Below, one piece after another: positions 47,101 through 55,352 of a DNA stretch of 64,000 nucleotides. Under the pieces are notes generated by a model. That model worked only from the letters and a program-made list of their open reading frames with translations, ran no database searches and had not been told where the DNA came from. A program made the position numbers and the translations under genes. Each line of letters opens with the position of its first letter. The first letter of the stretch is position 1. Source of the DNA: Flaviramulus multivorans (GTDB lineage Bacteria > Bacteroidota > Bacteroidia > Flavobacteriales > Flavobacteriaceae); the NCBI RefSeq assembly GCF_021728415.1, contig NZ_JAKKDV010000001.1:248001-312000 (forward strand). Reading direction: 5' to 3'.

Positions 47101-48438
47101 TAAAGAAATATATCCTAAATCTGTATTTAGTGTATATTCTTGCCCTTGAATTAACTTTCTAGCATTCTCTAAATTAGCATAATCAAAACCTTCTCTAACA
47201 TTAGCAACCTCAATTCCCGACTGCACTGTTGCAATGTCCCTTATATTTTGATTTATTTGTGATCCTGGAGCAGAAGCATCTATAGTTATAGGGTTAAAAG
47301 CATTGTTAGCATTATTAGGTAAAGCACCAGGAGCAGCAAATACATTAACGGCAGACCCTACATTATCACTTTCACCTAAGTCTTGAAGTGCAACTATATT
47401 TCTAACATTTTCTGTACGATTGCTTCTATTGGTCATCCAAACTTCAATCCTTGTAATTTGTAGTCCCTTGTTGTTTATGAAAGGATAGTTTTTTAAAGCA
47501 TCATCATAGGTCTCTCTAAAATATTGTGCTAAAAAGAAGTGTCTATTTTCGTCATATTCTCTGATGAAAAATTCAAATTCTTGCAAGGTTCCTCCACCTT
47601 GTGCAACCACGGTGTTAGATTGCGATTTTTGCTCAGAAAAAACACCTGTAACAGTGGTTCTTCCAAATTGTAATTGCGTTTTTACCCCAAATAAGCTTTG
47701 TGCCCCTGTAATTAAAGAACTGTTTAAAGGCATACTTACATTACCGACTTCAATTTTTTGAATAATATCATCTTCGGTTGGGGTGTACTCCAATTTTATA
47801 AGTTGTTGAAAATCAAAGGTGGACTGTGTATCGTAATTTGCCGTTACTTGCAATCTAGTACCTACTTTACCTAATAAACTTAAGCTTATTCGCTGATCAA
47901 AATCAAAAGTAAAATTGCTTCGGTTTCTTGGTGAAAATGACGGATTATCTTGTTTAGAAAATAAAACCCCTAAATCCATTTCTACTGACCCCTGAGGAAC
48001 TACTTCAATGGTATTACCTCCAAAAACACTTTCAAAAAAGCCGGAGTTTACATAAAACTCAGGCAACAAGTTTTTTTGTGCATCATCCGTACCATCTTTT
48101 TTCCCATCAAAGGCATCAATTTTTTCTTTATAATATCGTCTTAAATTTTCTCTTGCAACTAACGCTTCATATTCTTTTGGAGTTAAAATAACTGGATAGT
48201 TTACATTAAAGCTTCCTATTTTCTCTGTATAAATGTATCGATTGGTAATCGGGTCGTAAGTGTATTTAGACTCAATACTATTGGGGTTTGGTATTTTTAT
48301 TGTTCCCAAAGTAAATCCCGTTTGAACCGTGTCCTGAACTGGTTGTTGAGACCAAGCGGTAATAGAGTAAAAAAGTACAAAAACGAAAAAAACGTATTGT
48401 TTAAGTAGTTTATAAAAATTTAGGTTAGTTCTATTCAA
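41200..48438 (-). CDS. sprA: Type IX secretion translocon SprA (Sov)
   Basis: Giant outer-membrane barrel through which type IX substrates leave the cell; essential for gliding adhesin export. The 2412-residue length agrees with SprA. The start has a signal peptide (cleavage after TAWSQ, about 31). Recognisable stretches are TYDPITNRYIYTEKIGSFNV and LLPEFYVNSGFFESVFGGNTI (first third) and many beta-strands with acidic turns. There is no in-frame ATG: the start is TTG at 48438, seven bases from the end of ruvA. The gene is followed by gcvH, vanZ-like, two tonB genes and remB. Confidence 0.96.
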   Translation of the reverse strand: MNRTNLNFYKLLKQYVFFVFVLFYSITAWSQQPVQDTVQTGFTLGTIKIPNPNSIESKYTYDPITNRYIYTEKIGSFNVNYPVILTPKEYEALVARENLRRYYKEKIDAFDGKKDGTDDAQKNLLPEFYVNSGFFESVFGGNTIEVVPQGSVEMDLGVLFSKQDNPSFSPRNRSNFTFDFDQRISLSLLGKVGTRLQVTANYDTQSTFDFQQLIKLEYTPTEDDIIQKIEVGNVSMPLNSSLITGAQSLFGVKTQLQFGRTTVTGVFSEQKSQSNTVVAQGGGTLQEFEFFIREYDENRHFFLAQYFRETYDDALKNYPFINNKGLQITRIEVWMTNRSNRTENVRNIVALQDLGESDNVGSAVNVFAAPGALPNNANNAFNPITIDASAPGSQINQNIRDIATVQSGIEVANVREGFDYANLENARKLIQGQEYTLNTDLGYISLNQRLNNDEVLAVAFQYTIGGQVYQVGEFANDGIDATDVTTNGQGQVTQVVNSNLILKLLKSSITNVTQPVWDLMMKNIYDTGAYNLSQDDFKFNIFYNEASPLNFITPVGASFDVDINGNPVTGTTDDKDLIQNVPLLRVFNLDKLNFNNDPQTRGDGFFDFVPGITVIPQNGKLVFTSAEPFGEYLFNVLGGGDYDNDASYNADQEKYVYDVLYKSTKTAALEEVEKNKFKLKGRYKSSGGDGIPIGSFNVPRGSVRVTAGGRVLVEGIDYTVNYQLGRVQILDEALKASNTPIEVSTENNAVFGQQTRRFTGLNVEHKFNENFVLGATLLNLNERPITQKANYGTEPINNTIFGLNGNYSTKVPFLTRLANKLPNIDTDVESNLSLRGEFAYLAPGAPKGTNLNGEATSYVDDFEGSQNAIDLKSQQSWYLSSRPLNLVNSPGDDLNGIQNGYGRALLNWYSIDPIFYSSQRPSGITDNDVSNLYTSRVFINELFPDRDLVQGQNSVLFTLDLAYYPNERGPYNFEASAADGIIDNPQNAWAGITRQLTSTDFEQQNVEYIEFWLQDPFQENPSNPGGKLVFNLGNISEDIVKDGRKLYENGLPKDGDVSLLQPTAWGTVVPQNQSLIYAFDTTGQERTNQDVGYDGYDDAEEVNVFGSAFGDDPSNDNYSYFLNVDGDIFQRYKKYNGVDGNTPDTFSDTNRGANTQPDVEDINRDNTMNTIDSYYEYELELTRQNLPTSQAEFDNIPNSNPLKDYLRDFKDRPRVLPNGNNVNVRWYQFRIPIQGSLAMPVGGITDLRSIRFTRVYLKEFSQPTVFRFGTLDLVRSDWRRYTQTLEFNDDDPNDDGTDFSVGVIGTLENEGSYERPPGIEPEQLFNNNTVVRQNEQSLVVKVCNLESEDSRAVYKNINVDMRQYKRIRMFMHAEDDESGVGNLTNDDLVGFIRMGNDLTENYYQIELPLVLSTSVTREGLWPDENEINLPVDILAKVKAQGISDMTLTNDDPTFYDVVNGDIVLASNPFGGYVIGQHRVGIKGNPNFGDIRTLMVGVKSRSNNDDVCAEVWFNELRLSDLDNEGGWAAVVSMDTNIADFANISATGRQSTSGFGSLEQGPSQRSLEDVKQYDVVTNVNVGQLLPKKWGIQVPFNYAQSEELITPKYDQFYKDLTLDSRLEAANSNEEREQIKQQSEDYTKRKSINFIGVRKTRSGDKKPRFYDVENLTLNYSYNKVEHRDFEIENSVNKTVRVGANYAHNFNPITVEPFQKNDSLFTGKYWKFLKDFNFNLLPTSFTVNTNINRQFNRQKFREIDLGGSNIGIEELFRRNYTFDFEYGINYNVTKSLQFNFVAANNNIVRNYFVDNDLIAGEQDDALDVWDGFFDVGDPNRQTQNLGVTYQLPINKIPTFSFINATYQYTGSFQWQKGSDLYGNLEVDGQNYDLGNTVQNSNVHNINATLDMNRFYKYIGLVKKPIRTVRSRTPANGGAPPGANQNSPTPKAKNQSLTKILNAGVDILTTIKRIQANYSENNGIFLPGYLQTPGFLGTFKPTTGFTFGSQSDIRYLAARRGWLTTFQEFNQQYTSTNTKQLDVSATLEPVRDLKIDVIGNRAYYENYTENYRVENGIYNSLTPNTFGNFNISTVLIKTAFSKSDEIGSQAFDDFRANRLKIADRLAEAFYGTTTYARDSEGYPLGFGKNNQKVLLPAFLAAYSGQDANKITTRAFRDVPIPNWDLKYTGFMKYAWFKKNFKRFSLTHGYRSTYTINQFSTNLNLNLDPNANEAPIPGTPYASQPAEALNQSGNYKNERLFSNINLTEMFSPLVRLDFEMKNSVKILAEIKKDRLLSLSFDNNLMTEVQGNEYIIGLGYRIKDLRIRSKLAGPQQRIVSDLNMKADISVRDNKTIIRYLDLENNQITSGQTIWGLKYSADYAFSKNLTGIFYFDYTFSDYAISTAFPQTTIRSGFTIRYNFGN

Positions 48439-48444
48439 AATGTA

Positions 48445-49026
48445 CTATAAATTTTTGAGCGCTTGTTTTATAATGGTTTCAACATTAGCTTCTGGTTGGG
48501 CAACTAAAATTTTATCTACAACTCTTTCGGCTTGCTTTTTAACAAAACCAAGCACCTCTAAAGCAGATAACGCTTCATTTTTATTGGTATTGCCTTGAGA
48601 AACCGAAACTTCATCAATATCATAAATCTTTAATATTTTATCTTTTAAATCGATGATAACTCGCTGCGCCGTTTTGGCTCCAATACCTTTAATGGATTGT
48701 ATTAAGGCAACATCACCCGTTGCAATTCCTTCTCGGACTTGTTTTGGGCTTAATGACGATAACATGGTGCGTGCAATACTAGCTCCAATACCACTTACTG
48801 AAATTAATAACCTGAATATTTCTCTTTCGGCAAGTGAGGAAAACCCAAATAAGGTATGCGAATCTTCTTTAACTTGAAGATGCGTAAAGAGCTTTAAATT
48901 TTCGTTATCTGGAATTTGAGAATAGGTATGTAATGAGATGTGAAGCATATAACCTACACCGTTACATTCAATAACAACATGCGTTGGGTTTTTCTCGGTA
49001 AGCTTTCCTTGAATGTGTGTTATCAT
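48445..49026 (-). CDS. ruvA: Holliday junction branch migration protein RuvA
   Basis: DNA-binding subunit that targets RuvB to Holliday junctions. The 193-residue protein begins MITHIQGKL and has the helix-hairpin-helix motifs LLISVSGIGASIA (about 71-83) and IQSIKGIGAKTAQRVIIDLKDK (about 105-126), with a C-terminal RuvB-binding domain after a flexible linker (about 140-193). The promoter-like TACATTTG lies 22 bases upstream at 49048-49055 on the minus strand. It is located just upstream of sprA. RuvB is encoded separately at 56523-57545. Confidence 0.96.
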   Translation of the reverse strand: MITHIQGKLTEKNPTHVVIECNGVGYMLHISLHTYSQIPDNENLKLFTHLQVKEDSHTLFGFSSLAEREIFRLLISVSGIGASIARTMLSSLSPKQVREGIATGDVALIQSIKGIGAKTAQRVIIDLKDKILKIYDIDEVSVSQGNTNKNEALSALEVLGFVKKQAERVVDKILVAQPEANVETIIKQALKNL

Positions 49027-49080
49027 GAATGTTGTCTGTTAACCAACCAAATGTAATAAAATTATTCGCATTCTATCTAC

Positions 49081-51375
49081 TTACTTTTCTGCATGTTCTA
49101 ATTCCCATTTACCTTTTTGCTGAGCATCAACAACTGCAATAGCCGTCATGTTTACAATTTCATCAACGCTTGCACCTAATTGTAAAATATGCACGGGTTT
49201 TCGCATACCCATCATTATTGGACCGATAGATTCGGCTTCGTTTAATTCTTTCAATAATTTATATGTAATATTCGCAGCATCTAAATTTGGAAATATCAAC
49301 GCATTTACTTTTTTACCAACTAATTTCGAAAATGGGAACCTTTCCCGAAGCATCTCATCATTTAAGGCAAAATCGGTTTGAAGTTCTCCATCCACATCCA
49401 TATCTGGGTTTTGGCGATGTAAAAGTGACACAGCTTCACGCACTTTGGTAGCATTTTCATTCGATGATGACCCAAAATTGGAATATGACACCATAGCCAT
49501 TACTGGGTTTAAACCAAACATTTTTATCACCTTTGATGTCATTTGAGCTATTTTAGCTAAAGCCTTGGCATCAGGATCGATATTTATAGACGTATCACTT
49601 AAAAAAATAGGCCCTCTTTTGGTCATCATTAAATTGGTTGTTGCAACCCTAGATATCCCTTTAGCCATTCCAATGAGTTCCAACATAGGTTTTACTACCG
49701 ATGGATAATTACGTGAATACCCAGAAACTACAGCATCAGCATCACCTTCGTTAACCATCATAGCAGCAAAATAATTTCGTTCTCGCATTAATCGTTGTGC
49801 TGAATAATACGTTACACCTCTACGTTTCCGTTGTTCCCAATAAACTTTAGCATACTTATTTTTACGCTCATTTTCTTCTTCAGTTTTAGGATCTATAATT
49901 TCGATATCTGCATCAAACTCAATTTCTTTCATTAGTTCTTCAATGGTTTCCTTTCTCCCTAAAAGAATAGGGATAGCGATTCCATCTTCATAAACAATTT
50001 GAGCTGCTTTGATTACATCTAGTTGATCTGCTTCTGCATAAACAACACGTTTAGGATTAAGCTTAGCCCTATTAAGAAGGAGCCTCACTAATTTATTATC
50101 AGATCCTAAGCGTTCTAAAAGTGAATCTTTATAACGTTCCCAATCGGTAATTTTTCTTTTAGCAACGCCACTTTCAATAGCTGCTTTAGCTACAGCGGGT
50201 GGCACTTCTGCTATTAATCTTGGATCAAAAGGTTTTGGTATAATATATTCTTTACCAAACGTTAAGCGGGTTTCGCCGTAAGCAATGTTAACTTGCTCTG
50301 GCACAGGCTCTTTAGCTAATTTTGCCAAAGCTTTTACCGCCGCCATTTTCATTTCTTCATTAATCTTTGTAGCCCTTACATCCAATGCACCCCTAAAAAT
50401 AAATGGGAATCCTAATACATTATTCACTTGATTAGGATGGTCGCTTCTACCAGTAGCCATGATAATATCCTTTCTAGTAGCTATAGCTATATCGTATTTA
50501 ATTTCTGGGTCTGGGTTAGCCATAGCAAAAACTATTGGATTTTCTGCCATAGATAATAACATGTCGGGCGATACGATATTAGCCATAGAAAGACCGATAA
50601 AAACATCGGCATCTTTCATAGCCTCATCAAGCGTATCAATTTTTCTGTGGGTTGCAAATTCGGCTTTCTCAGTTGATAAATTTTCTCTATCATCTCTTAT
50701 TACACCTTTACTATCCAGCATCACCATGTTTTCGCGTTTAGCGCCACAGGCTTGATATAAACGTGAACATGAAATGGCAGCAGCTCCCGCACCACTAATA
50801 ACTATTTTTACTTTTTCAATCTTCTTTTTTGCAAGTTCTACCGCATTCAATAAGGCCGCAGCCGAAATAATTGCAGTCCCGTGCTGATCATCATGCATCA
50901 CCGGAATATCCAGTTCTTCTTTCAGACGTCTTTCAATTTCAAAAGCTTCAGGAGCTTTAATATCTTCAAGGTTAATACCTCCAAAGGTTGGTGCAATATT
51001 TTTTACTGTTTGAATAAATTCTTCAATATTTTCGGTGCCTACTTCAATATCAAATACGTCAATGTCAGCAAATATTTTAAATAAAAGTCCCTTCCCTTCC
51101 ATCACTGGTTTTGAAGCTTCTGGACCAATATTTCCTAGTCCTAAAACCGCAGTTCCGTTAGAAATAACCGCAACTAAATTGCCTTTGGCTGTATATTTAT
51201 AGGCTTTATCTTTATCTTTTTCAATTTCTAAACAAGGTGCCGCAACACCTGGAGAATAAGCTAAAGACAAATCTCTTTGACTTGCATATTTTTTTGTAGG
51301 AACAACTTTTATTTTACCTGGAGTTGGTTTTGCGTGGTATATAAGGGCCTCTCTTCGTTTGCTTTCTTCGCTCAT
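49081..51375 (-). CDS. maeB: NADP-dependent malic enzyme fused to a phosphotransacetylase-like domain (MaeB)
   Basis: Oxidatively decarboxylates malate to pyruvate with NADP. The N-terminal malic domain (about 1-430) has [19 protein letters not shown] and [15 protein letters not shown] with the NADP motif. The C-terminal part (about 440-764) resembles phosphotransacetylase (LPKLVGKK... [16 protein letters not shown]... ATKVREAV) and usually acts as regulator. The length is the hallmark of MaeB. A -7 box-like TATATTTG is at 51399-51406 on the minus strand. It is transcribed in the same direction as queG. Confidence 0.96.
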   Translation of the reverse strand: MSEESKRREALIYHAKPTPGKIKVVPTKKYASQRDLSLAYSPGVAAPCLEIEKDKDKAYKYTAKGNLVAVISNGTAVLGLGNIGPEASKPVMEGKGLLFKIFADIDVFDIEVGTENIEEFIQTVKNIAPTFGGINLEDIKAPEAFEIERRLKEELDIPVMHDDQHGTAIISAAALLNAVELAKKKIEKVKIVISGAGAAAISCSRLYQACGAKRENMVMLDSKGVIRDDRENLSTEKAEFATHRKIDTLDEAMKDADVFIGLSMANIVSPDMLLSMAENPIVFAMANPDPEIKYDIAIATRKDIIMATGRSDHPNQVNNVLGFPFIFRGALDVRATKINEEMKMAAVKALAKLAKEPVPEQVNIAYGETRLTFGKEYIIPKPFDPRLIAEVPPAVAKAAIESGVAKRKITDWERYKDSLLERLGSDNKLVRLLLNRAKLNPKRVVYAEADQLDVIKAAQIVYEDGIAIPILLGRKETIEELMKEIEFDADIEIIDPKTEEENERKNKYAKVYWEQRKRRGVTYYSAQRLMRERNYFAAMMVNEGDADAVVSGYSRNYPSVVKPMLELIGMAKGISRVATTNLMMTKRGPIFLSDTSINIDPDAKALAKIAQMTSKVIKMFGLNPVMAMVSYSNFGSSSNENATKVREAVSLLHRQNPDMDVDGELQTDFALNDEMLRERFPFSKLVGKKVNALIFPNLDAANITYKLLKELNEAESIGPIMMGMRKPVHILQLGASVDEIVNMTAIAVVDAQQKGKWELEHAEK

Positions 51376-51427
51376 AATGGACTAACATTTTAGAACTCCA
51401 AATATAACAATCCTATCAAGGAAACTC

Positions 51428-52351
51428 CTAATCTTTTAAAAAAATGATGTTTCTTTTTAACCCTGAAAACTTGGTACGTTTTACTGCTGAATTTTTAAAT
51501 ACTTTTTGAAAGGTTTCTTCTGTTATTTCTTCCCAATCCTTTTTCGTCATAGAAAGTAATTCGGGATGCGGATTAAATAGTGGTTCGTTATGGGATTTTG
51601 AAAACCGATTCCATGGACAAACATCTTGACATACATCACAACCGAACATCCAATCGTCCATTTTACCTTTAAATTCGGTTGGGATGTTTTCTTTCAACTC
51701 TATTGTAAAGTATGAAATGCATTTACTTCCATCTACAACATAAGGTTCTGTGATGGCTTCTGTTGGGCATGCATCAATGCAGGCTGTACAGGTGCCACAA
51801 TGGTCTGTTACTGGTGTATCATATTCCAACTCTAAATCGATAATTAACTCTGCAATAAAATAAAAGGAACCTACTTGTTGTGTTAACAAATTACTATGTT
51901 TTCCAATCCATCCTAAACCAGATTTTGCTGCCCAAGCTTTATCTAGAACTGGCGCAGAATCAACAAAAGCACGACCATGAACATCCCCAATTTCATCCTG
52001 CATAAAATGTAAAAGCAATTTCAATTTATCCTTTATAACAAAATGATAGTCTGTTCCATAGGCATATTTAGACAACTTATAGCTTTCAGAATTTTGTGTT
52101 TCAGAAGGATAGTAATTCAATAATAAAGAAATTACCGATTTTGATTCATCAACCAGTTTTGTTGGATCTAGTCGTTTATCAAAATGGTTTTCCATATAAC
52201 GCATGTCTCCATGCATGTTATCGTTAAGCCATTTTTCTAAACGAGGTGCTTCTTCTTCAAGAAAACCTGCTTTACTAATACCACATGACAAAAATCCGAG
52301 GCGTTTGGCTTCGGATTTTATAAGTTTTGCGTATTGCTGTTTTTTATCCAC
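51428..52351 (-). CDS. queG: Epoxyqueuosine reductase QueG
   Basis: Cobalamin- and iron-sulfur-dependent enzyme of the last step of queuosine formation in tRNA. It shows [17 protein letters not shown] near the start, the [26 protein letters not shown] region, and two clusters [12 protein letters not shown] and [11 protein letters not shown] that bind the [4Fe-4S] pairs. The open frame starts at TTG 52369, but homologues begin right before [13 protein letters not shown] 52351 (307 residues) is preferred. It is followed by maeB in the same direction. Confidence 0.93.
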   Translation of the reverse strand: MDKKQQYAKLIKSEAKRLGFLSCGISKAGFLEEEAPRLEKWLNDNMHGDMRYMENHFDKRLDPTKLVDESKSVISLLLNYYPSETQNSESYKLSKYAYGTDYHFVIKDKLKLLLHFMQDEIGDVHGRAFVDSAPVLDKAWAAKSGLGWIGKHSNLLTQQVGSFYFIAELIIDLELEYDTPVTDHCGTCTACIDACPTEAITEPYVVDGSKCISYFTIELKENIPTEFKGKMDDWMFGCDVCQDVCPWNRFSKSHNEPLFNPHPELLSMTKKDWEEITEETFQKVFKNSAVKRTKFSGLKRNIIFLKD

Positions 52352-52385
52352 AGCACTAAAATAAAACAAAGAAATTTAGCGCAAG

Positions 52386-53738
52386 TTAATTTGGTTTAAT
52401 ATTCTGATTGACATGAAAGAAATTAGTAGGATCATACTTAGTTTTCACCTCAACCAACCTTTCGTAATTACCTTTATAAGCCGCCTTGATGCGCTCTTGA
52501 CCTTCATTCATCATAAAGTTTACATAAGCACCACCCATGGCATAAGGTGTTAAATCATCAAAATAATTTTTGCACCAATTTGTTACTTTCTCTGCGTTTT
52601 CTGGGTCTGGATCAACACCCACAATTACCTGAGCCCAACGTGCATCGCGGTTTGCCCAAGCTGTTTCAGAATTAGATACATCGTGGCAAGCTCCATCAAC
52701 GGGATACAAATGTGTTGTAGTATGCATAGTCGGTATTTTTGATCCATGCTGAATATTGACTTCAATACTTTTAGGCGTTAACTCTTTAATATAATGTGCT
52801 CTCCAATACCATTGCATCCCAGGAGGATATAAAGCATCAAACATACCATTTAGTGCTGGCATTGGAATTTCGCCAACAAAATCAAGAATGGGTGGCCCAA
52901 ACTCTCTAATGGGTTTGAAAACTTCATCAGCCTTCTCAATAGGTCCAGTATAGTTCCAAACTACACCACAAACATTTTTATTCCATAAATGTTCTGGAAA
53001 AGGTTCAGCAGGAGGCACTATTAAAAAAGCAAAAAAACCGTATAAGTCATTTGAAGCGTTTTTTGTTAAATTATCATAGAACATCATAGCTTCTTTGGCT
53101 CTTTCAATGGGCCAAAACATGGGGCCTGCATATACATTTTTAATTTCTATAAGCTTAAATTTAAATGATATAACTACACCAAAATTTCCGCCACCTCCTC
53201 GTAGTGCCCAAAATAGGTCAGCATTCTCATCCTTATTTGCTGTTACAAGCTCTCCTGAGGCTAGAACCACTTTACATTCCAATAAATTATCAATTGTCAA
53301 ACCGCCCTTTCTGCTTAAATAACCTATACCGCCTCCAAGTGTAATACCTCCAATTCCTGTTGTACCAATAATACCACTCGGTAGTGCTAGCCCGTATTCA
53401 TGGGTTGCCGCATCAACATCATTTAAAGTATTTCCAGATTGAATTGTGGCCGTTTTGGTTGCCGCATTGATAGTTATCCCTTTCATTCCTGAAAGGTCTA
53501 TTACCAAACCATCGTCAACCAAAGCTAGTCCAGCTCCGTTGTGTCCACCACTTCTTATGGAAACCTCAATATTATGGTCTCGAGCATAATTTACTGCATT
53601 AACAACATCTTGATCGTTTTTGCATTTTACAATAACTGCTGGTTTTTTATCAATCATGGCGTTGTAAATAGCTCTTGCGTTCTCGTAATTAGTGTCTTTT
53701 GGGGTAATAACTTCTCCTGATAAATCTTGATAGCTCAT
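52386..53738 (-). CDS. FAD-binding oxidoreductase, berberine-bridge-enzyme type
   Basis: A 450-residue cytoplasmic flavoprotein. The FAD-binding (PCMH) domain covers about 30-205 with RSGGHNGAG, where His66 is the expected site of the 8-alpha covalent FAD link, and TTGIGGITLGGGIGYLSR. The position of the second covalent link (Cys in bicovalent enzymes) is Ile124, so one link is expected. A C-terminal BBE domain has DPTNFFHVNQNIKP (about 435-448). It has no signal peptide. Substrates of this class are sugars, alcohols or phenolics; none can be chosen. It lies in the accessory cluster with the AraC genes, 36 bases after the NTF2-like gene. Confidence 0.9.
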   Translation of the reverse strand: MSYQDLSGEVITPKDTNYENARAIYNAMIDKKPAVIVKCKNDQDVVNAVNYARDHNIEVSIRSGGHNGAGLALVDDGLVIDLSGMKGITINAATKTATIQSGNTLNDVDAATHEYGLALPSGIIGTTGIGGITLGGGIGYLSRKGGLTIDNLLECKVVLASGELVTANKDENADLFWALRGGGGNFGVVISFKFKLIEIKNVYAGPMFWPIERAKEAMMFYDNLTKNASNDLYGFFAFLIVPPAEPFPEHLWNKNVCGVVWNYTGPIEKADEVFKPIREFGPPILDFVGEIPMPALNGMFDALYPPGMQWYWRAHYIKELTPKSIEVNIQHGSKIPTMHTTTHLYPVDGACHDVSNSETAWANRDARWAQVIVGVDPDPENAEKVTNWCKNYFDDLTPYAMGGAYVNFMMNEGQERIKAAYKGNYERLVEVKTKYDPTNFFHVNQNIKPN

Positions 53739-53774
53739 AATTGTATGGTTTTAGTTAATTTTTTTAACTGTAAA

Positions 53775-54287
53775 TTAAATTTTGGCAATTTCTTTTTTTA
53801 ATGGGGAATGATGCTCATGTACAATTTTCCAATCACCATTATTGTCTTTTACAAACAGCAACGATATTTGGTCGTTTACCACTACTAAATCTTCTTCAAA
53901 TTTTAAATGAAAATCGGAATGAAAGGTTACGTTTGCCACATTACCGTAGTACACGGCAATTTTTAAATCATTGGCATCGAACTTTAAAATTTCTTTAACG
54001 TTACCAAATACATTACGCTCATGGGCTTCGTTTTCTTTACTGCCAACACATTTTTCTCCCATTTTAAATTCGGTAAATTTGGGTCCATATGCATGAAAGG
54101 CAATTAGTTTTTCAACATCACCATCTTTAATACTTTGAACAATGCCTCCCATGGTCTCCATAACTTCTTCTTGTGCTTTTGGATATTCAATATTTATAAT
54201 ACTTTCTGATTGGGCCATTATAAGTTGAACGTTTAAGAACACCATTGTAAAAAAAATTGTAAATACTGTTGTAAATTGTGATTTCAT
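53775..54287 (-). CDS. Secreted NTF2-like (SnoaL/DUF4440-type) protein
   Basis: A 170-residue secreted protein: signal peptide with cleavage after LIMAQ (about 26), then an NTF2-like fold with VMETMGGIVQSIKDGDVEKLIAFHA, strands DLKIAVYYGNVANVTFHSDFHL and DNNGDWKIVHEHHSPL, the ending typical of SnoaL_3-type domains. The function (ligand binding or catalysis) cannot be decided. It is followed by the FAD oxidase, probably in one transcript, while 178 bases without a gene separate it from the AraC genes upstream (54288-54465, no clear element seen). Confidence 0.85.
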   Translation of the reverse strand: MKSQFTTVFTIFFTMVFLNVQLIMAQSESIINIEYPKAQEEVMETMGGIVQSIKDGDVEKLIAFHAYGPKFTEFKMGEKCVGSKENEAHERNVFGNVKEILKFDANDLKIAVYYGNVANVTFHSDFHLKFEEDLVVVNDQISLLFVKDNNGDWKIVHEHHSPLKKEIAKI

Positions 54288-54465
54288 AATTTTTGATTTT
54301 AGATTTACTCAAAATTATTTAGTATTAGCAAGAAACATCAACTCGTTTTATTCAAAGAATACAAGAAATCGTTCATTGCTAACATGCACTATAATTTATT
54401 TATAGCACTAAATTATAAGACAACATTGTAAACGGCTGTTCTTAAAAGTCCAAAGTTTTTACTTT

Positions 54466-55341
54466 TTAGCCCAAACTATTTCTGTAAGTTGAAGGAGATA
54501 TATTAAACTGATTTTGAAAGACCCTACTAAAATGTGAGGCATTGTTAAAACCAGAATCAAATGCTATGGATTGTATGGAGTGGTTCGTGGTTCCCAAATA
54601 TATTTTTGCACGTTCCAGTCTTTTTTTAATCAACCACTTTCCTGGAGAGGTGTTGTAGTGTTTTCTAAAATCCCTTTTAAAGGCAGATAAACTCCTGTTG
54701 GTTATTTGAGCAAATGCGTCCAGCTTAAGATTAAACATATAATTGGTTTCCATAACCTCCCATATTGGTGTTTGGTACCCTTCTGAAATTGCATTTACAT
54801 AAGCAAGAATATGTTTATTGTCTGGGTGGATAAAAATATTATACAATAGCTCCTTAAACTTCATTTCAATAATATCTTGGGGGTAACGGCGGTTATCATC
54901 AAAATAAGGCAGCATACTCAAAAAACAATTTTTTATCTGGTCGTTAAGGTCAATATAAAGCAACATATCATCGGTATGTGGCGGTAAATTATCCCATGGT
55001 AAAAGTGGCCTAAACTCTTCTAATATCTTCTTGAAATAAGCATCTTTCACATAAAACGCCAATACTTTCCAACCTTCAACTTCTTCATGCATCTCTTGGT
55101 GGTAAGCTGTTCGTTTTAGCAAAAACGCAGTATCTTTTGTAAGTTCCCAACGCTGATTTCCCATGCTAAAGATACGCTTGCCACCTATTGAAAACAAAAA
55201 TTGGTTGTATGCATTGTACAATTGCATCACTTTTTCTTTTTGAGGACAATTATAAAACACAAACAACTGGTTGTTTACCTTAAAATGCTGAAAGACCTTT
55301 TGGTTAGATTGATGTACTTTGTATGTGTTATATGCCAGCAT
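54466..55341 (-). CDS. AraC-family transcriptional regulator
   Basis: A 291-residue regulator. The N-terminal part (about 1-165) looks like a cupin-type effector domain (QLYNAYNQFLFSIGGKRIFSM...), and the C-terminal 100 residues form the paired helix-turn-helix of AraC/XylS with RSLSAFKRDFRKHYNTSPGKWLIKKRLERAK and IAFDSGFNNASHFSRVFQNQFNISPSTYR. It follows the cyclase-like AraC gene by 11 bases, so the two regulators are co-transcribed. Targets may be the FAD oxidase and NTF2-like genes just downstream. Confidence 0.9.
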   Translation of the reverse strand: MLAYNTYKVHQSNQKVFQHFKVNNQLFVFYNCPQKEKVMQLYNAYNQFLFSIGGKRIFSMGNQRWELTKDTAFLLKRTAYHQEMHEEVEGWKVLAFYVKDAYFKKILEEFRPLLPWDNLPPHTDDMLLYIDLNDQIKNCFLSMLPYFDDNRRYPQDIIEMKFKELLYNIFIHPDNKHILAYVNAISEGYQTPIWEVMETNYMFNLKLDAFAQITNRSLSAFKRDFRKHYNTSPGKWLIKKRLERAKIYLGTTNHSIQSIAFDSGFNNASHFSRVFQNQFNISPSTYRNSLG

Positions 55342-55352
55342 TAGAAAACCCT

